Shown here one piece after another: positions 11,901 through 23,278 of a DNA stretch of 64,000 nucleotides; within the stretch, counting starts at the first letter, position 1, and every line of letters begins with the position of its first letter. The translations under genes were made by a program, and so were the position numbers. The notes beneath the pieces were generated by a model. The model had not been told where the DNA came from and ran no database searches. It saw nothing but the letters and a program-made list of their open reading frames with translations. Origin of the DNA: Guadua angustifolia (Eukaryota > Streptophyta > Magnoliopsida > Poales > Poaceae); assembly GCA_036346375.1 (NCBI GenBank), contig CM070508.1, positions 16,672,852 to 16,736,851 of the forward strand, written 5' to 3'.

Positions 11901-11915
11901 TAAAGGGGGGAAGAG
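11901..11915 (+). promoter_or_regulatory. Polypurine tract of element A
   Basis: TAAAGGGGGGAAGAG sits directly before the 3' LTR and would prime plus-strand DNA synthesis. Confidence 0.85.
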
Positions 11916-14750
11916 TGTAGCACCGCAAATCGTTTACCAGGGTTTTGGCCGGAGTTGTTCTGTCTTCTTAAATTCAAGTATTTTCTTTTCGTCGTGAGTT
12001 CGAATTTGTCAGTCTTTGGAGGTGGTTGTTTTGTGGTCTCTAGGGGCGGTGTGGGTTATATTCTTTTTCCCTAACCCTAAAGAGGGCATGTCATCCAAAA
12101 GGGAAGCCAGTCTTTTCCCCAAATCCCCCAGCCGCCCCCACCCTCCCGACTTCAGCCCTTGCGCCCCTCCCCCGGTCGGCTGCCTTCTCCCTTGTGCCCC
12201 TCCCTGGTGCTGCTCTCCCGGCGCCTCCAGCCCTGCCTCCTCCCTTCTCCTCCCCTCTGGCTCACAAGCCTTGCCTTCAGTTAGCAACTCAGAAGAGAAG
12301 GAGCCGATGGCAAAGAAGAAAGCGATCCAGCGATCCAGAACACCGGCGAGCCTTGGTGGCTTTGGCACCCCTGGCCGGCGGCTCCTCCCTGCGCCTCCTC
12401 TCCGGCAGCAGCACCTGCAGCCTCCCCCTCACCTCCCTCTTCCCTCCATGAGAAAGCTTGAGGTAAAACCCTAGGACTTTGGGGGATGTTAGTGCTTGCA
12501 TGCAAGGTGTTTGTGCTAATTCCTAGCTAGGTTTTCTTGTGAATGATGCTGACTTTTCATGAGTTTGATGATTAAAAAGAAAAGTTGAGGTGTTTTCTGA
12601 TTTGTTGTGTGTATGAATCTGAGAAGGGCATATGCTGAATTGTTCTTCTTGGAGCTTGTTTATCTGATATGGTAATATTTATTTACTGCGGCTTCTTGCC
12701 TAGTTTGGCTATGGGTTGAACGCCCTTTTATGATATGTTTGATTATAATCTTACAGTTAATGAGCACCATTAGCTTGTTGAATTCCAACTGGTTAATTTT
12801 GATTGCATTGGTGTCTCCATTTATGCGGATGGAATTGTTGGAGGCTTGCATAGATGGGCAGTTTAGATGGTCTTATACTTGTACCATAATTCTTGGTTTA
12901 GCTAATGCTAAAGTTAAATGTGTGTCTGATGTCCTGGAATTCATTTGCGCATGATTATATCTTGACCTTCTATGCACTGTGGCCAATATGTATTTTAGGT
13001 AATGGAAGGAATGCTACTGTTTTGTATCTTAGACAGAGAGTAGTGCATATGTTTACAAGTTGCATTTTCCTGAGATCAAATGGTATAAGTTGTAGTGATT
13101 CTATTTATATGTCTGCATTGATGTCTTGTATCCTCAAATTAGTGATTAATGCGTGATTGCTGCCTATATTCTCATGTTCAAACATTTCGATGAACTAGTT
13201 ACTGGCGTGCATAAGATGCAGCAAGAAAGATTATACTGTAGAGTTGTTGCCTCTTCCTGAGATTAAATGGCACTAGTTCTAGTGATTTTGTTTAGGTGGT
13301 TTGTTGTCGTAAGTTATATTGTGTGTATATGTTCTAAATTCAGGCTTTCGTTAATCCTGGGAAGTCATGCGAAAGCTAAGATTCCAAATGCCGCTCCATT
13401 TTCCATCGGTAAAAGGCAAGTGCAACCCCTAGAGCGTTATAGGGTGTTAAATGCTTTGTTTACGATAAGATTTTGAAAATTCTAATGATGTGGTTATGTT
13501 TAATAGCATATCTAGAAGTTATTTTTAGTATGGTGATGAAGATGGATGAATGTTAGCAAATTGGTAAGTAAGTTATTCAATTTCCATTTAGTGCATTACA
13601 TTATGAATGGTACAAACGAGTATGGTTATGTTTATGCAAATGATAAAGTGAGTGAAGGATAATGTGCGCGTTTATATTCATGTTTGTATCATACTTATGA
13701 ACATGTCATTTGCATTTGCGCATTCATTACAGAAGAGGCGACCCATGTTGATGTGGGCGTCTGTACTCATACGTAGTGAGTACAAAAGTCCTACCTCGTA
13801 GTCCCATCTATGGATGGGAGCGAGTCGAGAAAGTAGGCCCCGCCATGGGATGGTTGGGAATGAGCGGGTGCATGCCGACGGGTGTGCACTCACCTATACC
13901 GGTATAGGCTAAAAAGGTTGCATTTTGAGCATGAACGCATAGAAGCATTGCATCGCATTGCATGGTGTGTTGAAAATGAGAAGTGTTAATTGATGGAAAT
14001 GGAAATGACAGGTTCAGGATTGAGTCGTGGACTCATCACGAAATGTCTATTGAGGCTTGAGTAAGGTTTATTTACATTTCGAGTTGGATGTGATAAGTGG
14101 GATTAGTTACTATTTCTTTCATTAGATAATTTCAATGAAGTAATGGTTATAGCAAATGATGAAGTAATCGTGTTCTTACGTTTTGAGGTTATAGGGATTC
14201 AAACTGCTTCCGTTATTTACAATTGTCAAGTAGAGGAACCGTTACGTTATGTTTTGAAGTCCTTGTATGCTAGTCAAATTCATTATTTTTGTATAGTTGA
14301 TTGCACTTTACTGAGTCTTGTACTCACGCTTGTTTGATTCCTGTTTTAGGTACCTTGAAGCTGACTCGTCGGGTTGGGAGTAGTATCACGTGCACGACTC
14401 CGGTCTCCCACAAATTTATTTAACCAATTCATCAATTCTGGATGTAATTAATGTGGTTGTACTGTGTTGTTATCGTGGTGAAGTTTATTCATTTCTTTTG
14501 GATATGTGATTGATTATCTAGGGACCTGCTAGATTGATATCATATAATTGCTATTGTTCTTTTGTCTGCTGAGTGGATGTCCTCTGTTCTAGAGAGGTCA
14601 TGCCGAAATTTTCTAAAATTCGGTGACTTAGCTTTAGGCCGGGTTAAGGGTTTAGAGATTAAATACAGTTTCAGTCTTTTTCGCGGGCTGTCGTTCGTTA
14701 TTTAGGGTTTTCGGTAGCATTAGCGGTGCGTTTGGCACCGGGGTGTTACA
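11916..14750 (+). repeat. 3' LTR of element A
   Basis: A copy of 5336-8167. It starts TGTAGCACCG and ends GTGTTACA beside the ATGAT duplication. It differs from the 5' LTR by scattered substitutions and by the replaced block 12264-12347. It contains the same landmarks, including the hairpin array at 13731-13908. Confidence 0.93.
13731..13908 (+). other. Hairpin array in 3' LTR of A
   Basis: Same order of stems as at 7146-7324. The first long stem has one mismatch (GTACTCAT against GTGAGTAC). The second stem and the 16-base palindrome are intact. Confidence 0.75.
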
Positions 14751-14755
14751 ATGAT

Positions 14756-16796
14756 AGATTTGTTTGTCAATGGTGTGAGAACTTTTGATGCCTCTAGAAG
14801 CAAATACTTCCATTTGCGTGCTGCCATATTATGCACCATAACTGATTACCTAGGTCTAGGCTATGTTGCCAGGTGTGCTACATCTGGTGAAAGAGCATGC
14901 CTTGAATGCCATTCGGATACATGTTCTCTTGACTAAAAATGGTAAAAGACACGCTATATGGGACATCGCATGTTCTTGCATGCAAACCATACATTTAGGT
15001 ATGGTGTTGATTAATTTGATGGTAAGATGGAGCTTAGGTCGGCACCTAAAGCACTCTCAGGCGAGGAGATTTTGGTGCAAAGCAGAAAATATTCGTACTT
15101 GTTTTGGGAAAGATATGTTAGGAAGAAACCATCAAAGAAGAAACACAACAAGGGAGAACCTCTTACTATTTGGAAAAGGAGGTCAATTTTGTTTAAGCTA
15201 CCATACTGGAAGGACCTTCTATTACGGCATAATTACGATCCCATGCACATAGAAAAGAATGTGTGTGACAACATAATTAACACACTTTTAGGGACTGAAG
15301 GAAAGTCCAAGGATAATTTGAATTCTCGTTTAGACCTTCAGTGTCTAGATATTAGAAGAGATTTGCACCTTGTTGAAGTAGAAGATAAATGTTATTTACC
15401 TCCAGCACCTTATTCTATGTGCATATCAGAGAAGAGGTTGTTCTGTGAAGTACTCAAAGAAGTCAAGTTTCCTGATGGTTATGCATCTGATATACGCCGC
15501 AATGTGCATGTTAATGAAAAAAAGCTAATTAGGTTAAAGAGCCATGATAACCATATTCTTATACAACATCTGCTTCCTCTTCTGTGAGAAAGATATTACA
15601 GAGAAAGTTAGTGCAGCGCTAATTAGTGTGAGCAATTTTTCAAGCAAATCTACTCACCTATTATTTACGTGCGTGGTATGCAAAAACTACAATCGAAATC
15701 ATTTGAGACCTTAAGCATTCTTGAGACTATATTTCTCCCATCATTTTTTGATATCATGGTGCACTTGATGGTCCATCTTCCTGCCCAAGCAAGAATAGTA
15801 GGTCCTGTACATTATAGAAATATGTACCCTATTGAGAGGTAATTTCTAATTATTTTTAGCATCAAGTATATGTATTTTTTTACAAATATGGTATGTTTCT
15901 TTTTTATAGATATTTGATGAGGTGTAAGGGCTATGTTCGTACTAGAAGTCATCTAGAGGGGTCGATCGCAGAGGGCTATTTGTTTGATGAAAGCCTTACT
16001 TTTTGTTCCCGCTATTTATATGGTGAGACAAGGTTCACTCAGAAAGTAAGAAATGATGATAGTTTGCAGATGGAAGTCATTGGCACCACCCTTTCTTTTC
16101 GTAATATTGGTCGAGGATTAGCAGGAAGGCGGTGTGACCTTAGACCACAAAACATGGGTGTAAGCACATCGTTATATATTGTTCAACTATCGACAACATA
16201 GAACCATACTTGAAGTAAGCTATATAATTAAATTATACAATTAGTTATTTTATAAATTTATAATAAACAACTAATTTATTTATTATATGCACAAGCATGT
16301 GGACTATCTTTCCTCGATCGGTCTTGAAATCATGATGAAATTAACCATTTGCATTACGAGACCTTCCATGAATGGTTTAGGTTAAACGTAAGTAGGTACA
16401 TTACTTAGATAAATTGTGATATCACTTGGAATCCCATTTAACTTCATTCTTTAGTATTCGCGGTGACCAACGTTGGCGATGAAATAGCGGAAGAGATAAA
16501 AATTTTAGCTAGTGAACCAATCATGGCGGCGCATAAGTATGATAGCTATACTATAAATGGTTTGAATTTCCATACAGTCTTATGACTGGGTAGGCTAGTT
16601 CAGTGTAGTGGAGTGGCCTTAGTTGCCCAAACGTCAAGCTGTTCGAAAGGGAAACAATGTCCGAAAGGAAAACAATGATGACTTCATCATTGAAAACAAG
16701 ACGTATTATGGTATTATAAAGGAAATTCTTGAAATAAACTATCACCATAAAGAAAATATAGTGTTATTCAAATGTGATTGGGTTGATAACCTTACA
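14756..16796 (+). pseudogene. CACTA TNP2 transposase, middle and C-terminal parts (broken)
   Basis: Continues the frame cut at 5335: DLFVNGVRTFDA and LRAAILCTITDY, then a CLECHSDTC cysteine motif, are typical of the Transposase_21/TNP2 domain. A stop and frameshift follow near 14935. The next ORF (15027-15587) carries WKDLLLRHNYDPMHIEKNV, a hallmark of this family, and runs into a DUF4218-type region. That region continues in other frames to 15840, then after a probable intron to 16070 (SHLEGSIAEGYLFDESLTFC). From 16440 to 16796 there are decayed pieces leading into a DUF4216-type start (YYGIIKEILE). The frame is cut by element B and resumes at 31588. Confidence 0.85.
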
Positions 16797-17137
16797 CAAG
16801 ATGTAATACCCCATATTTCCTTTGCCAGGGTTTATGCCAAAAATGTTTTCATTTTCGTTTTGTTAAAAATCAGGAGAGCTTCAGTTGGAGTCTTGAGAGG
16901 CTTTTATTAATTACCTTCTTGCCCTTGGAAATGCTGGTTTTTTCCCCTGGCCGAGCCTTGCATTTTCCTCCCTATTGTTTTCCCCTCCTCTCCTAATCTC
17001 TCTCCTTTGTGTGGTTGAAATTTCTTCGAGGCAGATTTTTTTCCCTGGCTGGCGTTCACTTCCCTGGCGACTTCCCCTGTGTCCTCAACTCCCTGGCGAT
17101 CTTCCCTGGCGCTGCTCCCTCCTCCTGGCGCCATTCT

Positions 17138-17285
17138 CCCCTAGCGCAGCCACCCTCCCCTGGAGCCGCTCCCTCTCCTGGCGATCTCCCCTGGCGCAGC
17201 CACCCTCCCCTGGAGCCGCTCCCTCTCCTGGCGATCTCCCCTGGCGCCACTCGCCCCTGGAGCCGCTCCCTCCCTGGCGATTCCC
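17138..17285 (+). repeat. 50-bp tandem repeat in the LTR of B
   Basis: The unit CCCCTGGCGC...GGCGATCT starts at 17138, 17188 and 17238. The first two copies are nearly identical and the third is partial. An equivalent array lies near 23618-23760. It is pyrimidine-rich and read by several overlapping ORFs, none of which looks real. Confidence 0.85.
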
Positions 17286-18900
17286 CCCTGGCGCCGCTCT
17301 TCCCTGGCGCTGCTGCCCACCCTGCCCCTCCTGGCCGACGGTGCTCCTCCCAGCAATGGCGATGGAGCAAGCAGCTCCCCTCACCTCCCTCCTTCCTCCA
17401 TGGATTGGTTTTAAGGTATTTTAGATTGGGTATTTTCGGTGCTTGCTAGGTGTTTGATGAAATGCCTAGCTAGGCTTCATGAGGATGAAATGATGTTGCA
17501 TGCATAAATGTGCGATTGATGCTTATTAGAAATTATATATATGTATATGCCGTGATTGATTCCCCCAAAACCGATTGAGTGCTGGGAATCTAAACATTAG
17601 GTTCTTTATACCCTTGTTTTTGGTTTCTGGAGATTGTGATGCGGTGATGTATGCTAGTCAGTGCATTGAGACCCTGATTTATGTGCTCGTAAATTTTGAT
17701 TGATGCTTAATGAGCTATCCATCTGTGAGCTTGGTGATTAATAGTAGGCTAATATTGGTGTACTGGTCTTTTGTGCTATGATCAATTCAAGTACTCTGGT
17801 TGCGCTTTAACTATGACTTACACTTGTGTATGTGTTCTTATTCAAGAGTTTGACAGACAAGCATGATTGAGAAGCAGGAAGCTAATGGCATTACATTGGC
17901 ATAAATCGCCTGCATATAACCGTAAATTTTGCATGATCATGTGTTGCTTATTCATGTTTTATTGATTATTAGATCTTTGCTTACAAGGAATAGAGTACCG
18001 AATGTTGATTTATACTCAATGCATATGTTTCATGTTACTTTTTCACGAGATTTAATGGCACTAGTTCTAGTGATTTTGTTTAGATGGTTTGTTGTCTCAA
18101 GTTATTTTGTGTATATGTTCTAGATTCAGGCTTTCTTTAATCCTAGGAAGTCAAATATGCAAAAGAGTTGTTTTCTTTTGTCGCGTGTTTCGAGTGTGCA
18201 TAAGGTTGAGTTGGATGATTATTGTTTAATTGCAGAGAAGGTTCTGTCGGGAGTGGCTTCAGCCGTATGCCACTCCATTCTTCGTCGGTAAAAGGCAAGT
18301 GCATTCCTTAGATTGTGGCTAGGAGGATTCATCGATTGTTTGCTCTTAGCGTAAGTAATTGTCGATGCATACGCAAGAGGTAAGCCTTGCTTGGATATAA
18401 CTAAAAGTGCTTCCTTTCATGAAAATGTTTATGATGATTAAAAGGTTAAGGGAATTGATGCAAGTACACCGTGTTATTGGGTGTGGATGTGTGTTCATAT
18501 GTGATGCTACTTAATTTAATTGTTGCTCTGTTAATTAGGTGAACTCTAAGTGGGACCGAGCTTTTAGTGAGGTTGATTATAGTGAGTATATTGTTCGAGT
18601 GATTGATACTAACATGAGTTTGGATCCAACGGTCAAGTCATTTATAAAGATAGTATATGTGAGCATCTAATTGCAAGTGTATTGTGTGGACATGGCTCGG
18701 GGCCGTAGGATGTAGTTGCATGACAGAAACGTTATGAGTTGCCATGTCTTATGGTTGAATCTGATTTTACTAGTATCACTGGTGACTTATGAATGTGAGA
18801 ATGGGCTATGTGTATGTATATGGTTATGGTATGTTAGTGTTGGCATTGAATGAAGAGTTGCATTTCATTCTTGAAAATTGCATTTGTGCATTCATAATAG

Positions 18901-19067
18901 AAGAGGCGACCCATTACGATCAGGGCCTTGTGTTCACACGTAGTGAACACGAAAGTCCTACCTCGTAGTCCCATTCATTGAGGTGAATGGGAGCGAGACG
19001 AGAAGAGTAGGCACCTTCCATCTACGGGATGGAAGGGGCGTGAGGGTGCACACCGACGGGTGGGCAC
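18901..19067 (+). other. Hairpin array in 5' LTR of B
   Basis: GTGTTCAC/GTGAACAC around ACGTA (18930-18950); TCCCATTCA/TGAATGGGA (18969-18992); CCTTCCATC/GATGGAAGG around TACGG (19014-19036); and a GTGC.CACC/GGTG.GCAC stem around GACG (19046-19067). Stem bases differ from A in compensating pairs. The final palindrome is not kept in this copy. Confidence 0.8.
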
Positions 19068-20121
19068 TCAGCGATCTCAGATGCGTGTATGGAAATGAGC
19101 ATTCATGTGCGTTGCATCTTTCATAATGAGTGTTGTGGTAAATGGTGTGTCATTTGGATGGTGATTGTGGTAATTGAAGGTTGATTCGTGGACTCAACCC
19201 AAAAAGGGGAGATTGAATTGAATTTGATGAATTAGCGCATTTCCTTGTCTTGCTAATTATGTTGTATGAATATCGTGGAGTGAAGTCGAGTTATGAACTC
19301 AAATTCAATTGATGAAAATGGTTTGAGTTGCAACAAGGGGTAGTTAAGTCGGGAGACGTTGGATTTAGAGTCAAGTAATGTTTCTTTGGCGTTGAATGGT
19401 TTTATTATCAAGTTTATTACTTGATTGCGGTGAATTTTGGTTTAGCCAAGTTTTGTTTTAAATGTGTACAAATGCGTATTTTTCGGATGTTGCTTCCTTT
19501 GTATTACTTGCTCTTTTGGTCAAGTTCTTGTTTTACTTACGTTAAACTGGAATTGTTACGCTTGTGTACTTTGCTGAGTCTTGGACTCACGCTTGTTGTT
19601 TCTTGTTTTAGATACCTTGAAATTGGCTCGTTGGGATGGGAGTAGTAGCACGTGCACGACTTCAGTCACTCCCACCTCATTTAAATTAACTTGTAAAGTC
19701 TGGCTGTAATTAATAAGGTTGTAATGTGCTGTTCGTCGTGGAGGAATTTATTACCGTCGATTGGATGTGTGATTGGTTAACTAAGGACCTGCTATGATGA
19801 TATCAGATTATCTGCAATGTTTTCTGTCTGCTGAGTGGATGTCCTAGTTTCTAGGGAGGTCATGCCGAAATTTTGTAAATTTCGGTGACTTAGCTTTAAT
19901 CTGGTTTAGAGAGGTTCAAGGTCGATTTCAATCTTTTAGTAATGGTAAAAGGTTTAGTGTTTCGTTCGTTGAGTTATTAGTTCAATTGGATTTCTTTGTC
20001 AAGTTTTATTTCTTGGGTCTTGATGGATGACACTTTGGACCAGCATGGTTCTGGAGTGTTGTAAGCGTCATTTAGGGTCTTTTGGTAGCATTCGCGGTGC
20101 GTTGGCGCGGTGTATTCTGAT

Positions 20122-20133
20122 TGGTATCAGAGC
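20122..20133 (+). promoter_or_regulatory. Primer-binding site of element B
   Basis: TGGTATCAGAGC is identical to the site in A. It lies three to four bases after the damaged LTR end. Confidence 0.88.
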
Positions 20134-23100
20134 GGGCTTCAGGTCCGTGGTGTCTGAATGTAGTGAGTAATTCTAGAATGAATTAAAATGTTGTTGTGTG
20201 AAGGTAGAAACATGGTTTAGGTTGAACTTTTAAAATGTGGCCCTAGGGCAATAACAAGTAAAACTTGATGTAGAATGACGAATTAATTTAAAATTTGACA
20301 CACTCGATGCACGAGAGGAAGGATGGGATATCGTTGTATTGTGTTACAACGTTCTTTTGAGATTTATGCTATATTGATATTTGTTAAAATGTTATATGTT
20401 AGTCTTGTTGAGGCTATGATATCATTGATGGCTATGATTTTGAAGTAGTGATTTGTTGTGTGGGGTCCGGTGGGACTCCTTGTGCCGAAGAGATTTCGCC
20501 TTGTCGTGTAGCTGTGTTGGTCGTTCTCCCAGTTTATAAGGAGTTGTTGTACTTCTGCTGTAGGTGGGAGCATTGATGGAGTAAGTTTTCCAGGCTTTGA
20601 CTCATTTGATCTTTTTGGATTTAAGTCAAAGAAAAAAAGGGGTTTTGGTGTTGTGCCTCGTTGGTTGATGGCGGGGAGAGGCATGGAATTTCCGTGTTGT
20701 CGCTCTTCAAGTTGGAGTTTTGGATTTGGGGCTTTGAAGGGAAAAGTGTTATTCGACCGATTCGCTTTTCCTTTCCGTGAATTTATTTGTGTAACTCCTT
20801 TCCTTCGTAGAATTTTGGAGTTTGAGGTTTGGTTGGAGAGTTGTTGAATGACAGGGCTTGAGCCCTGTCATTTTCTAAGTCTTTTTGAGAGTTGAGCTTC
20901 CTTGGAAGTTTTGGTAGGTTTTTCTGGAAAGGAAAGCTCGACAGTTAGAGTAAGTTGTGGGTGATTGAAGATCTTCCCATAGAGGATTAGTAGAATGTTT
21001 ATGTTGTTGGGTTAAGGTGGTCGACCCTAATTGGATAAATGGCAAGAAGTATTTTGTGGGTCAGGGTGATCCACGGTTATGCGTGGAGATCTAGAAATGG
21101 TGTTTGCGTAAAGTTATAAATGATTGTGTCAAAGAAGTAATAACAAGTTGGTTGAGGGACTTGTTAAATAAGTTGATGGTGTTCAATTGTCTAAATCATT
21201 GGAATCGTAGATAGTTGATCTTTGTGTTCGTCATATGATTGACGGATAGGAAATTTTGGATGGTAAGTTAATTGGGATAAAATTTCAACCTGTTTTCTTG
21301 ATGAATTAATGGGGGGAGAATTTGTTTAATATTGGTGATATCATTCTCAAACGCGGATGTAATTAGTCGAAAGGATAATTATTGGAGAAAGTGATCCAAG
21401 GAAGAGTGGTTATAAAAAAAATTCTTGCTAAATCTTGTTGGGGCTTCCCAAAGGCGCTAAGTGTGAGCATTGAATTCTTTATTGTTAAAGGTGCAAGAAT
21501 TTCAGAGGTAATGGGATGTAAGATGAGCTTAGGTTTAGTTACCTTCGGAATTGAGTTGTCGGTGTAATCATCTAGATGGTTGCCTTTTGTTTAAGGCGTT
21601 CCGTTTGGTGTGCAATTGAACATTGTTATATGAATTGTGTTTCACCAAGTGGTGGAGTTAGTGGATGAAAGATTATGAGGAAGAAAGGACGCATACTTAT
21701 GGAATGGGGTGACTTGCCATTTAAAGGAAATAAATAGATGTAATGGAAAATATTGGAAGTTCTTGAATGGGAGCTATTGGTATTAATAGTTCGATTGGAA
21801 TTGGACTTAAATAAATGAGAATGAATTGTGTGAACAAGTTTAAAAGGTGAATCGTTTGATTAAGTCATAAGTAATTATTGTTGGTAGAAGTGAGTTGCCC
21901 CCTTTAATTGGGATTATGGGATGTGTTGTTTATTAATTGAGTGTTGTCTCGATGCGAAGATGTATACTTTGGAAATTAAAAGTGATGGAAGTGGTTTGTT
22001 GTTAGAAAGAAACCTTTGTTCTTTCGGTTTTTTTTGGGACCACTTCTGCAAAAGTTTTGTTGTGGTGCTCCTCTTTTGAGTTGAGATTTTCTTCGATATG
22101 AATTCTATTGCATTGGTTTTAAGTTGAGGGAAGTAGTTAGCTTGTTAAGCGAATCGAGATTTTTCTTTGCTCTAGTGTGAGGTAAGAAGATATTGGGTCA
22201 TGAGTTTTTGGTGTAGTATAATGGAAGATTATACTCTTTGGAAGTAGTGGTTGGTTGATGGTTGTAAGGTGAGACCTTCTTGGAAGGAAAAATCAAGCGA
22301 TTTTGGTGGAGGGTTGTCGGATTCCGTTGTCCCACGGTTGTGTGGGATTAAGTTTGTTGTTGGACGGTGGAATCGGTCGATAAATGCATTACTTTTTCTA
22401 AGTATGCTCGGACCCTTGGTCTTGTGGGTTGGATTCAATGTTGGTCAATCTGAAATGGCGGGATCAGTTATGAATCTTTCCTTCGAGTAGTTGTCTTCTG
22501 CGTGAGACATGCATGAAAGAAGATCAAGTATGATTTTATATTATGAGAGATTAGGATTTGTACTCTATTGGACTAATCGTTTCGATTGTAAGGAATGTTC
22601 TTGATCCTGTTGTTTCCAAGGGCAACTATTGAAAAAGTAAAAGTTGTGTTTTGATTCCTAGAGAATTCCGGTGTTACTTGGTTAGAAATAATGATATGTT
22701 CGGAATTGGTTATAAACTTGTTGAAATAAAGGATTCTATGTGTGGCTCTTGGGTTAGAAAAGTTAATCAATGAGGAGAGATGGGAATCAGTGTCTTCTTG
22801 GTTCGTAGGGGATCCAAGTTTGGAACCCAACTGTCTAATTGGATAGTTTGGGCGTTTTGATGATATTTGGTTGGATGCTTAATAGAGTGATGTGACTCGT
22901 GTTATTCTTGTCATCACGAGTTGGTTGATCCGTGGTATGGAATTTTAGAGAGGATATTTAAGTTGGGTGAGTGAAATTGAATAGAGAAATGAGAATTGAG
23001 TTTGGGAGTTGTCTAAGTTGCCATATTAGTGAGAAAGACCTGGCTTCCGAGTTTTGTACCGTGCGAGTTGTGAAGTTAGAGTGAGTGTTGATTTGTTGAT

Positions 23101-23266
23101 GGATGAAATGAGTTCAATTGCTTGCTCCTTTTATTTGGCGAGAGCCGTGGTTTGAGTTGTGGAGTTTTCTCGGGTGCGAGGAGTACCCAGATTTGTTGTT
23201 TGGGTATCCTGTTTTGTGTTTAAATTTGTTGTTTTTGTTGTGGTTAGAATTGAGGTCGAATTGCAT

Positions 23267-23278
23267 TAAAGGGAAGAG
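23267..23278 (+). promoter_or_regulatory. Polypurine tract of element B
   Basis: TAAAGGGAAGAG lies directly before the 3' LTR. It matches the tract in A apart from a shorter G run. Confidence 0.8.

Larger units (their letters stand above)
8168..11915 (+). other. Interior of element A, non-coding
   Basis: The interior begins with the primer site and ends with a purine tract. Reading all frames gives only short ORFs, and none shows a retroelement domain. Several phrases recur in the interior of element B in the same order: the segment after the primer site, GGAGTTGTTGTACT near 8876, and a GGTTGTAAGG...CCTTCTTGGAAGG phrase near 10643. The two interiors therefore descend from one non-coding ancestor rather than being random filler. 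Confidence 0.75.
5336..14750 (+). mobile_element. Element A: large-LTR retrotransposon without gag-pol (non-autonomous)
   Basis: The element begins TGTAGCACCG and ends GGTGTTACA. It is flanked by ATGAT at 5331-5335 and 14751-14755, a perfect 5-bp duplication inside the CACTA transposase reading frame. The two LTRs are 2832 and 2835 bp. A primer site (TGGTATCAGAGC) follows the 5' LTR and a purine tract precedes the 3' LTR, so orientation is +. The 3.75-kb interior has no ORF above about 130 codons and no recognised gag, protease, RT, RNase H or integrase. TG...CA ends starting TGTA(A/G)(C/T)ACC and the primer site resemble Del/Tekay-type chromovirus LTRs, so a Del-like autonomous partner is a reasonable inference. 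Confidence 0.93.
16802..20118 (+). repeat. 5' LTR of element B
   Basis: Collinear with 23279-31582 after removing C. It contains a GC-rich segment with a 50-bp tandem repeat (17138-17285), a CCATGG...AAGGTATT segment near 17399, AT-rich DNA, a hairpin array (18901-19067), a GAGTC-TTG-GACTC hairpin near 19575 and a CCGAAATTT-TGT-AAATTTCGG hairpin at 19865-19885. Its 3' terminus is damaged: it reads TGTATTCTGA where the 3' LTR reads TGTGTTACA. The last base is therefore approximate. Confidence 0.9.
20119..23278 (+). other. Interior of element B, non-coding
   Basis: About 3.2 kb with no ORF above roughly 110 codons and no retroelement domain. Many blocks match the interior of A in the same order, for example after the primer site, near 20525-20880, 22080-22460 and 22580-22780. 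Overall it is shorter than A's interior, with gaps. It is a conserved non-coding payload typical of a non-autonomous family. Confidence 0.75.

Noticed and set aside
12016..12474. 152-codon ORF in the 3' LTR of A, and the overlapping frame in the 5' LTR
   Set aside because: The same GC-rich LTR segment in the 5' LTR reads differently and ends elsewhere, and the sequence is low-complexity proline/serine. Open frames here follow from composition.
16975..17449. Overlapping ORFs of 100-150 codons on both strands in the LTR of B
   Set aside because: They read the 50-bp tandem repeat in several frames at once; no frame is favoured.
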